Below are positions 8,209 to 15,079 of a DNA stretch of 23,763 nucleotides, one piece after another. The notes under the pieces are model-generated. The model was given only the letters and a program-made list of their open reading frames with translations. It was not told the origin of the DNA and searched no databases. The DNA comes from COE1 sp964445375 (GTDB lineage Bacteria; Bacillota; Clostridia; Lachnospirales; Lachnospiraceae): positions 1-23,763 of the forward strand of contig CAYUKO010000052.1 of the NCBI GenBank assembly GCA_964445375.1, written 5' to 3'. Numbering within the stretch: position 1 is the first letter of the stretch; each line of letters starts with the position of its first letter. A program made the translations under genes and the position numbers.

Positions 8209-10104
8209 ATGGTTGTGAAAATGAACACAGTAATAAAGAAATTAGAAGAAATTCTGGAATTTGGCGGAATGAAGAGAGATATCCTGTTTCTCATATTATC
8301 GGGTGTTGCTTTGCTAATGAGTATTTTTAAGGTAGACATACTGCCCTTTGACATGGCATGGTTTGCCATTGTTCTTTGTGGGCTTCCGATTATACTGGAA
8401 GCTGTGATCGGTTTGGTGACTGCCTTTGACATTAAGGCGGACGTATTGGTATCGATTGCTTTGATTGCATCTATCTGTATTGGCGAAGACTTTGCAGCCG
8501 GAGAGGTTGCTTTTATCATGCAGCTAGGAAGTTTATTAGAGGAATTGACGGTTGCAAAGGCAAGAGAAGGAATTGAGAAATTAGTACATCTGACACCACA
8601 GACCGCAAGAGTTTTAAAGAATGGTGCAGAGAGAATCATCCCAGCCAAGCAGGTTTGTGTTGATGATATTCTTCGTGTATTGCCGGGAGAGACAATTCCG
8701 GTTGACGGTGTGATTACCGTAGGTCAGACATCTGTCAATCAGGCAGTCATGACAGGAGAGTCTATTCCTGTGGATAAGCAGGCAGGGGATGAGGTGTCTA
8801 GTGGAACGGTAAATCAATTTGGTGCATTTGAAATGCGTGCAACCAAGGTAGGAGAAGATAGTTCGATTCAGCGTATGATTCGTCTGGTTCAGTCTGCGGA
8901 CGCCGGAAAGGCAAAAATCGTAAATCTTGCAGACCGTTGGGCAACATGGATTGTTGTCATTGCTCTTTCTGCCGCAGTTCTTACATGGATTATCACAGGA
9001 CAGATTATCAGAGCTGTTACAATTTTAGTTGTATTTTGTCCATGTTCTCTCGTACTTGCGACACCAACTGCAATCATGGCAGCAATCGGAAATGCTACCA
9101 AGCATGGATTTCTGGTACGTGAGGGAGATGCCTTGGAGAGACTTGCAGGAGTTTCTAAGGTTACTTTTGATAAGACAGGTACTCTGACATTAGGAACACC
9201 GAAGGTAACAGATATTATTGTGGCATCAGGCACAGAAATAGAAAAGGAAGAATTGTTTAAAGTGGCAGCATCTGTGGAAATGTTGTCAGAGCATCCCCTT
9301 GGAAAAGCCATTGTGCAGTCTTATAAGACTGGTAAGCAGGAAGCATGTTATTCAGTAAGTGAGTTTCAGATGCTTGCCGGAAGAGGCGTAAAAGCAATGG
9401 TAAAGGACAAGCTTGTCCTTGCAGGAAATAAATCGCTTTTAGAAGAACATGAGATTGCGATATCAGAGACAGTAGAGCAGGAGAGTGCAAAATATTTAGA
9501 GCAGGGCAGTTCGATTACTTATATTGCAATGGATAAGCAACTGGTTGGTTATCTTGTACTTTCGGATACGTTGCGAGAAGAAAGCAGTAGTATGATTGCA
9601 GCGTTAAAGAGGCAGGGGGTACAATCTGTATTGTTGACCGGAGATCATGAAAATGCTGCAAAAGAGATTGCAAAGCAGACAGGAATTGATGAGGTTCATG
9701 CAAATTGCCTGCCGGAAGATAAGCTTACATTCATTGATAGCTGTCAGGAGAAAGAAGAACATATCTGTATGATTGGTGATGGCATCAATGATGCCCCCGC
9801 ACTGAAAAAGGCGTATGTTGGAATCGCTATGGGTGGTGTTGGAAGTGACATTGCAGTGGATGCAGCAGATATTGTTCTGGTTGATGATGAAGTAAAGGAA
9901 TTACCGCATCTCTTTACATTATCGAAGAAAATGATGACAACGATTAAGACAAATCTGTCATTTTCGATGCTGTTAAATTTCGTGGCGATTATCTTAGCCA
10001 TGACGGGAATCTTGAATCCTGTGGTTGGGGCACTGGTACATAATGCGGGTTCTGTGCTTGTTATCATCAATTCAGCGGTTTTATTAAAGTATAGGAAGCA
10101 GTAA
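8209..10104 (+). CDS. P1B-type heavy-metal-transporting ATPase
   Basis: 631-aa metal efflux ATPase. Key motifs are TGES (182-185), membrane metal site CPC (277-279), phosphorylation site DKTGT (D321), HP (362-363) and GDGIND near residues 523-528. There is no N-terminal HMA domain. The last transmembrane segment reads HNAGSVLVIINSAVLL rather than the MxxSS pattern of Cu(I)-ATPases, and the DTG of Zn/Cd-ATPases is missing too, so metal specificity is unclear even though a CsoR box controls the gene. The start is ambiguous: ATG at 8209 is only about 1 nt from AAAGG, so GTG at 8215 or ATG at 8221 may be the real start. The downstream ammonium transporter is a separate unit. Confidence 0.87.
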   Translation: MVVKMNTVIKKLEEILEFGGMKRDILFLILSGVALLMSIFKVDILPFDMAWFAIVLCGLPIILEAVIGLVTAFDIKADVLVSIALIASICIGEDFAAGEVAFIMQLGSLLEELTVAKAREGIEKLVHLTPQTARVLKNGAERIIPAKQVCVDDILRVLPGETIPVDGVITVGQTSVNQAVMTGESIPVDKQAGDEVSSGTVNQFGAFEMRATKVGEDSSIQRMIRLVQSADAGKAKIVNLADRWATWIVVIALSAAVLTWIITGQIIRAVTILVVFCPCSLVLATPTAIMAAIGNATKHGFLVREGDALERLAGVSKVTFDKTGTLTLGTPKVTDIIVASGTEIEKEELFKVAASVEMLSEHPLGKAIVQSYKTGKQEACYSVSEFQMLAGRGVKAMVKDKLVLAGNKSLLEEHEIAISETVEQESAKYLEQGSSITYIAMDKQLVGYLVLSDTLREESSSMIAALKRQGVQSVLLTGDHENAAKEIAKQTGIDEVHANCLPEDKLTFIDSCQEKEEHICMIGDGINDAPALKKAYVGIAMGGVGSDIAVDAADIVLVDDEVKELPHLFTLSKKMMTTIKTNLSFSMLLNFVAIILAMTGILNPVVGALVHNAGSVLVIINSAVLLKYRKQ

Positions 10105-10195
10105 ATGGATGTCGATATTTGTCGAAAAAGCATGAAATTCTACGATGGAATGGTAATTGTAAACCCATTGACTCTATGCTACGATAGTTGTGAGC

Positions 10196-10232
10196 AAAGG
10201 TGTTCAGAGTATTTCTGGACGCCTTTTTCTTT
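10196..10232 (+). terminator. Terminator downstream of the P-type ATPase
   Basis: A 13-bp stem with two G-U pairs: AAAGGTGTTCAGA (10196-10208), 5-nt loop, TCTGGACGCCTTT (10214-10226), then TTCTTTT. This is a good intrinsic terminator shape. Confidence 0.8.
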
Positions 10233-10271
10233 TGCGTGATAGGAAAGTGCGGTAACGTAGTGGTAGTTAAT

Positions 10272-10324
10272 CAAGAATCACGAAGTGATTCTTGCAGTGA
10301 TTGCCGCTGGGCAATCACTTTTTT
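10272..10324 (+). promoter_or_regulatory. Tandem hairpins with T-tract in the amt leader (possible attenuator)
   Basis: Hairpin 1: CAAGAATCAC (10272-10281), GAA, GTGATTCTTG (10285-10294). Hairpin 2: AGTGATTGCC (10296-10305), GCTG, GGCAATCACT (10310-10319), running into six T residues (10319-10324). The AATCAC and GTGATT segments of the two hairpins are interchangeable, so alternative pairings are possible, as in an attenuator. It lies 43 nt before the amt ATG. The loops (3 and 4 nt) do not match the hexaloop pattern of ANTAR-protein targets. A plain terminator is the alternative. Confidence 0.6.
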
Positions 10325-10366
10325 ACGTAAAAGAGCTACTTGATGGATTATAGGGAGGATAAGAAA

Positions 10367-11605
10367 ATGGATACAGGTAATACAGCATTTATGATAATTG
10401 CTGCAGCAATGGTCTTATTTATGACCCCGGGTTTGGCTTTCTTTTACGGAGGTTTGGTTCGAAGAAAAAATGTGTTGAATACGATGATGTCTTCGCTGTT
10501 TATTATTGGATTGTCATCTGTCATGTGGGTGTTATTGGGATACAGCTTGAGTTTTGGTGGAGAAGGAGCTTTGATTGGCAATTTGGAACATTTAGGACTA
10601 AGAGGAATTGGACAGGAAGTTGGAGCATATTGCGATACGATTCCGGGATTGGTCTTTGTGGCATTTCAGATGATGTTTGCCATTATTACGCCGGCACTGA
10701 TTACCGGCTCGGTAGCAGGAAGAATGAAGTTCAAGGCATTGTTTCTTTTCATTGCTATCTGGTTGCTGATTGTGTATTATCCGCTGGCACATATGGTGTG
10801 GGGACATGGCGGTTTCTTAGGAGAAGGACTTGGTTCGGTGGATTTTGCAGGCGGCAATGTAGTACATATTTCGTCTGGCGTGAGCGGGCTTGTGCTTTCG
10901 ATTGTATTAGGAAAAAGACGCGGTTATGAAACGCAATCCTATAAGGTTCACAATATACCATTTGTTGTATTAGGTGCGTCGATTCTGTATTTCGGCTGGT
11001 TTGGTTTTAATGCTGGTTCTGCCTTGGCAGCAGATGGGCTGGCAGCACATGCATTTATGACAACAAACACTTCCTGCGCATGTGCAATGTTATCGTGGAT
11101 GTTGATTGATGTGCTAGTGGAAGGAAAGCCAACCGTTGTTGGAGCGGCAACGGGATTAGTATTAGGTTTGGTAGCCATTACACCGGGCGCAGGCTTTGTG
11201 CCAATCTGGGCATCCATGGTTATTGGTCTTGTTGTTTCACCGATTTGCTATTTTATGATGTCAGTGGTGAAGAAGAAGTTAGGCTATGATGATGCGTTGG
11301 ATGCCTTTGGTTGTCATGGAATTGGCGGTATCTGGGGTGGAATCGCCACGGGTATCTTTGCTAGTAAGTCAGTGAATGATGTCGTGCGCTGGGATGGTTT
11401 GGTATATGGTGACTGGCATTTATTATGGGCACAGGTGGTAAGTATTGCGATTACGATTCTGATTGCCGTTGTGGGAACGTTAGTCTGCATCTTTATCGTG
11501 AAGTTATTTACACCGCTTCGAGTAACGGAGATTGAAGAGCGAATCGGTCTTGATAAGTCACAGCATGGTGAGGATGCATATCCGACATTTAATGGTTTGG
11601 ATTAA
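10367..11605 (+). CDS. amt: Ammonium transporter (Amt/MEP/Rh family)
   Basis: 412-aa polytopic membrane protein with the usual eleven hydrophobic segments. It starts MDTGNTAFMIIAAAMVLFMTPGLAFFYGG, the standard Amt first helix. The conserved pore region FAGGNVVHISSG carries the first pore histidine, and DAFGCHGIGGIWGGI the second; both are present, so transport should be intact. The start at 10367 is chosen for GGGAGG (10353-10358) 8 nt upstream; in-frame TTG and ATG codons at 10340 and 10343 lack such a site. glnK follows 19 nt after the stop, the usual amtB-glnK pair in which PII blocks the channel when nitrogen is sufficient. Tandem hairpins upstream may regulate it. Confidence 0.95.
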   Translation: MDTGNTAFMIIAAAMVLFMTPGLAFFYGGLVRRKNVLNTMMSSLFIIGLSSVMWVLLGYSLSFGGEGALIGNLEHLGLRGIGQEVGAYCDTIPGLVFVAFQMMFAIITPALITGSVAGRMKFKALFLFIAIWLLIVYYPLAHMVWGHGGFLGEGLGSVDFAGGNVVHISSGVSGLVLSIVLGKRRGYETQSYKVHNIPFVVLGASILYFGWFGFNAGSALAADGLAAHAFMTTNTSCACAMLSWMLIDVLVEGKPTVVGAATGLVLGLVAITPGAGFVPIWASMVIGLVVSPICYFMMSVVKKKLGYDDALDAFGCHGIGGIWGGIATGIFASKSVNDVVRWDGLVYGDWHLLWAQVVSIAITILIAVVGTLVCIFIVKLFTPLRVTEIEERIGLDKSQHGEDAYPTFNGLD

Positions 11606-11624
11606 GGAAAGGCAGGTCATAAAA

Positions 11625-11993
11625 ATGGTAAAAATAGATGCAATAGTCCGTCAGGAGAAGATTGAAGAGGTAAAGGATGCATTAAAAGAAATCAAGGTTC
11701 ATGGAATGACGATCAGTCAGGTGGTCGGATGTGGAACGAGTCACGGTTACACACAAGTGATTCGCGGCAGTAAGGTAGATATCAATGTCTTGCCAAAGGT
11801 TAAGTTTGAGATTGTTGTTTCGGATAAAAAGTGGGCAGAGTCTACGGTCAAAGCAATCAGTGATGCAGCATATACCGGTGAGCATGGTGATGGTAAGATA
11901 TTTGTTTATGAATTGATGGACGTAGTAAGAATACGAACCGGGGAACATGGACCGGAGGCGGTATGGGATAGTGAACAGAAGAAGCAGTGCTGA
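11625..11993 (+). CDS. glnK: PII nitrogen regulatory protein, non-uridylylatable type
   Basis: 122-aa PII protein linked to amt. It has the PII start KIDAIVRQEKIEEVKDAL, the T-loop, and the ATP-binding signature AAYTGEHGDGKIFV (about residues 83-96) followed by VVRIRTGE. In the T-loop the usual LYRGAEY is replaced by VIRGSKV: residue 46 is Ile and residue 51, the uridylylated Tyr of E. coli GlnB/GlnK, is Val. The protein cannot be uridylylated at that site, so it presumably responds only to ADP/ATP and 2-oxoglutarate. The start at 11625 is supported by GGCAGG upstream; an earlier in-frame ATG lies inside amt. It ends before a convergent hairpin. Confidence 0.93.
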   Translation: MVKIDAIVRQEKIEEVKDALKEIKVHGMTISQVVGCGTSHGYTQVIRGSKVDINVLPKVKFEIVVSDKKWAESTVKAISDAAYTGEHGDGKIFVYELMDVVRIRTGEHGPEAVWDSEQKKQC

Positions 11994-12004
11994 TAGTCAT
12001 CCTA

Positions 12005-12044
12005 AATTGAGTGGTTGTTTGCTTAACGCAACAACCACTCAATT
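12005..12044. terminator. Long hairpin between convergent glnK and araC-type gene
   Basis: Perfect 15-bp arms AATTGAGTGGTTGTT (12005-12019) and AACAACCACTCAATT (12030-12044) around a 10-nt loop. There is no long T-tract on either side, so it may act as a weak bidirectional terminator or an RNA 3'-end stabiliser for both convergent genes. Confidence 0.55.
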
Positions 12045-12141
12045 ACGTTTATCTGTTTAATGCCGTTATAGGGCGAGTTCTCTTTTTCGTGTATTTTCAT
12101 CCATAACGGATTGGGCAACCTGATAGTATTCTTCACTCTGT

Positions 12142-13116
12142 TTATGGCAATAGAGCCATTTTCCGATACTCCGCAGGATAGAGCCCTGTGCTGTTCTTAA
12201 AATCACTGGCAAAGCGTCCGGCATTGCTATACCCTACTGTTTTCGCAATCTGTTCAATTGTAAAATCCACAGAACTTAATAGACTTTCCGCATGGCTTAG
12301 GCGTCGTTGCTTTATGTATTCCGTGATAGTACAGCCATAGAGTTGTTTGAAACAGGCCCTTAATTTGGTCGTTCCCATACAGGCAATGTGTGAAAGCTGC
12401 TCGAAAGAGATATCGGAATGATAATGGTCATTTATATAAGAAGCAACAGCACTAAGAAGTTCACGATCCTGTTTGGATATGACTTTCTGTTTGGGCTTTT
12501 TTTGCTTTTGATTATAGGAAATAATGAGGGAAATGGCTTCTGCGATCTTACTGTCATAAAACAGTTGTGCAGGCATGCCGTCTCCCCGATAGTTCCAGAT
12601 TTGGCATAGCAGTGCTTCCATTTCAGGAAAGGACGCAGTGGCATCAATTGCACGAAAGGCTTCCTGAGGATTGATGTATTGGTCCGCATACATGTTTTTT
12701 AGGTATTGATCGTAATAGCCAGGAAGAATCTCAATGCCAATGGAACGAACGGGAACTGTTTTATGTATGATCGCGTTATAAGGCTGGTCGCCACCAAAAT
12801 AGGTGGTAATACACCCAGATGAAATATGACGATAGGGTATGAGCTGTACGCCGGATATCGATTCATAATACATAATATTCAGACATTCAGGCCACTCGTT
12901 GGATTTGATATCGAGAACGGTATCTTTATGAAAGGAAAAATCGTGAACTTTGATGTCATAGAGATCCTTTTGATTATAAATCCAGTAGGTACCCTTGCCG
13001 TAATCGCTGGAAAGACTAAAAAATTTTCCAAGGGGACTGTAAGAACCGTTTGGGGGAATTTCCTCAAATCCGGTTTCTATTAGTTTTGACATATAAAAGG
13101 TTTCTATTTTGGTCAT
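12142..13116 (-). CDS. AraC-family transcriptional regulator, PchR-like
   Basis: 324-aa regulator with a C-terminal AraC double helix-turn-helix (about residues 222-320): the DISFEQLSHIACMGTTKLRACFKQLYG helix pair, then the conserved IAKTVGYSNAGRFASDFKNSTGLYPAEYR signature. The N-terminal part is a divergent sensor domain of the size seen in PchR/YbtA-type regulators, which respond to siderophores. The start at 13116 is chosen because AAAAAGGAGT lies just upstream; extending to 13176 adds an unlikely hydrophobic stretch (MCIILCLLCLIFLL). It is divergent from an ABC pair of the YbtP/YbtQ-IrtAB type, the usual arrangement for an activator of a metallophore transporter. That functional link is inferred. 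Confidence 0.85.
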   Translation of the reverse strand: MTKIETFYMSKLIETGFEEIPPNGSYSPLGKFFSLSSDYGKGTYWIYNQKDLYDIKVHDFSFHKDTVLDIKSNEWPECLNIMYYESISGVQLIPYRHISSGCITTYFGGDQPYNAIIHKTVPVRSIGIEILPGYYDQYLKNMYADQYINPQEAFRAIDATASFPEMEALLCQIWNYRGDGMPAQLFYDSKIAEAISLIISYNQKQKKPKQKVISKQDRELLSAVASYINDHYHSDISFEQLSHIACMGTTKLRACFKQLYGCTITEYIKQRRLSHAESLLSSVDFTIEQIAKTVGYSNAGRFASDFKNSTGLYPAEYRKMALLP

Positions 13117-13199
13117 AAGGTACTCCTTTTTAGATAATAGAAAAATCAGACATAACAAACACAAAATGATACACATACAACGCTTACAAGGAAAAAGTC

Positions 13200-13252
13200 T
13201 TGAGAAAACAGGTTAAGTTTCCTATACTGCATCTTGGTTAGTTGTTACTAAC
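13200..13252 (+). promoter_or_regulatory. ABC pair promoter with RTTAG-N6-CTAAC operator
   Basis: TTGAGA (13200-13205), 17-bp spacer, TATACT (13223-13228), then GTTAG-TTGTTA-CTAAC (13237-13252), 8 bp after the -10. The palindrome extends outward with one mismatch (TTGGTTAG / CTAACGAA). The placement is the same as in the methyltransferase promoter. An AraC site probably lies in the remaining 80 bp towards the divergent gene, but I could not pick it out. Confidence 0.75.
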
Positions 13253-13315
13253 GAAATGATATCAAACAAAAGACGAGAAGTCAATGTTTTAAGAAAAGGA
13301 GTATATGAGGAGTAA

Positions 13316-15079
13316 ATGAAAAAACAATCAAATTTATCAAAACTCATGGGATATGCCGGAAAGCATAGATACTTAACCTATGCATCATGGATGCTGGCAG
13401 CGGCAAGTGCGATTCTTGCACTTATACCTTTTTGGTATATCTGGAACATGATTAAGGAAGTAATTGAAGTGGCACCGGATTTTGGGCAGGCGAAACACAT
13501 AATTGCAAATGGCTGGATGGCGGTACTTTTTGCGGTATTAGCAGTACTGTCTTATATTGGAGCACTGCTTTGCTCACATCTTGCGGCATTTCGTGTGGCA
13601 ACGAACATCCGAATTAAGTTAACAGAGCATATCACAACGCTTCCGCTTGGGCAGATAGAAATACTTGGAAGCGGACAGCTAAGAAGAATTATTACACAGT
13701 CAAGTGGGGCAACGGAAACCTATCTTGCACATCAATTGCCGGATAATGCAAAGGCATGTGGTACCGTTGTCGGGTTACTGGTATTGTTATTCCGCTTTGA
13801 TTGGAGACTGGGCTTATTAAGTCTATTGCCGATTGTTCTTGGCTTTCTGGCAATGATGACAATGATGGGGAAGGGCATGCAGAAGAAAATGGCAGAATAT
13901 CAGAATGCATTAAATGACATGTCGAATGAAGCGGTGGAATATGTCAGAGGAATACCGGTTGTAAAAACCTTTGGGCAGACAGTATTTTCTTTTAAGCGAT
14001 TAAAAGATTCCATTGACCGATATTCAGAATGGTCCATTGCTTATACCAAGGAACTTCGGATACCGATGATGCTGTATACACTTGCGATTAACAGCGCATT
14101 TATCCTGTTTATCATAGCAGGCTTTTTCCTTACTGGTGAAACGACCAGTAATACGTTCCTGTTGAATATGATGTTCTATATTATTGTAACACCTGTCATT
14201 TCCGTGGTAATGACAAAGCTGATGTACGAAACGAAGCATGAAATGACGGTAAGTGATGCATTAGCAAGAATAGAATCCGTATTGGAAATGGAGCCATTAA
14301 CAGCTACGAATACCGGACATCCGGCAGATTCGTCAGTAAAGCTGGAAGAGGTTACCTTTAGCTATGATGGAAGTAGAAATGCGCTCGAAAAGGTTTCGAT
14401 TTGTGTGGATGCAGGGAAAACGGTTGCTTTTGTCGGGCCATCAGGAGGTGGAAAGTCTACGCTTGCATGTATTGCGTCCAGATTCTTTGATCCACAAAGT
14501 GGAAAGGTTCTGATAGGTGGAGTGAATGTAAAGGACATACCAAAAGAAGAACTGATGAAGACGGTTTCCTTCGTGTTCCAGAATTCGAAGTTAATCAAAG
14601 GAACAATCCTAGAGAATGTGCGGCTTGGCAAACCTTCGGCATCGGAGGAAGAGGTAAGACGTGCACTTAACATGGCACAATGCATGGATATTGTAGAAAA
14701 GTTCCCGGATGGATTACAAACGATGATTGGAACAGATGGTGTATATCTTTCCGGGGGAGAACAGCAAAGACTTGCGATTGCAAGAGCAATCTTAAAGGAT
14801 GCGCCCATTATCATTATGGATGAGGCGACTGCTTATGCAGACCCGGATAATGAGAATAAGATTCAGGCTGCTTTCACAGAGCTTGCCAAAGGACGTACCG
14901 TTATGATGATAGCACACAGACTTTCCACGGTGAAAAATGCAGACTGCATCTATGTTTTAAAGGAGGGACAAATCTGTGAGAGCGGTACGTTTGAGGAACT
15001 GAAAGCGAAAAAGGGTGTATTTAACACCATGTGGAATGACTATCAGAAATCAGTAGAATGGAGAGTGACAACTGTATGA
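13316..15079 (+). CDS. ABC exporter half-transporter, YbtP/IrtA-like subunit
   Basis: 587-aa permease-ATPase fusion. The membrane domain spans roughly residues 22-300. The linker region carries LGSGQLRRIITQSSGATETYLAHQLPD, similar to the 'tE.fiAH.LP' stretch of YbtP/IrtA-type proteins. The nucleotide-binding domain has Walker A GPSGGGKS (374-381), LSGGE (478-482), Walker B IIMDE (D502, E503) and H534. The ATG at 13316 has GAGGAG directly upstream. Its stop overlaps the start of the partner gene (ATGA). Association with a PchR-like AraC regulator suggests a metallophore or metal-chelate substrate, imported or exported; direction cannot be told from sequence. Confidence 0.88.
   Translation: MKKQSNLSKLMGYAGKHRYLTYASWMLAAASAILALIPFWYIWNMIKEVIEVAPDFGQAKHIIANGWMAVLFAVLAVLSYIGALLCSHLAAFRVATNIRIKLTEHITTLPLGQIEILGSGQLRRIITQSSGATETYLAHQLPDNAKACGTVVGLLVLLFRFDWRLGLLSLLPIVLGFLAMMTMMGKGMQKKMAEYQNALNDMSNEAVEYVRGIPVVKTFGQTVFSFKRLKDSIDRYSEWSIAYTKELRIPMMLYTLAINSAFILFIIAGFFLTGETTSNTFLLNMMFYIIVTPVISVVMTKLMYETKHEMTVSDALARIESVLEMEPLTATNTGHPADSSVKLEEVTFSYDGSRNALEKVSICVDAGKTVAFVGPSGGGKSTLACIASRFFDPQSGKVLIGGVNVKDIPKEELMKTVSFVFQNSKLIKGTILENVRLGKPSASEEEVRRALNMAQCMDIVEKFPDGLQTMIGTDGVYLSGGEQQRLAIARAILKDAPIIIMDEATAYADPDNENKIQAAFTELAKGRTVMMIAHRLSTVKNADCIYVLKEGQICESGTFEELKAKKGVFNTMWNDYQKSVEWRVTTV

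Noticed and set aside
7749..8648. 299-codon minus-strand ORF across the csoR-like gene and the ATPase start
   Set aside because: It covers two CsoR boxes, two promoters and two well-supported plus-strand genes. It is Ser/Ala/Ile-rich with no domain pattern, a typical shadow frame.
10272..10324. ANTAR-type two-hairpin antiterminator target upstream of amt
   Set aside because: The hairpins have 3-nt and 4-nt loops instead of the required hexaloops with conserved A and G, so only a generic attenuator is proposed.
12432..12689. 85-codon second frame inside the AraC gene
   Set aside because: It is in the same strand but another frame of a gene with a clear AraC domain, with no ribosome site.
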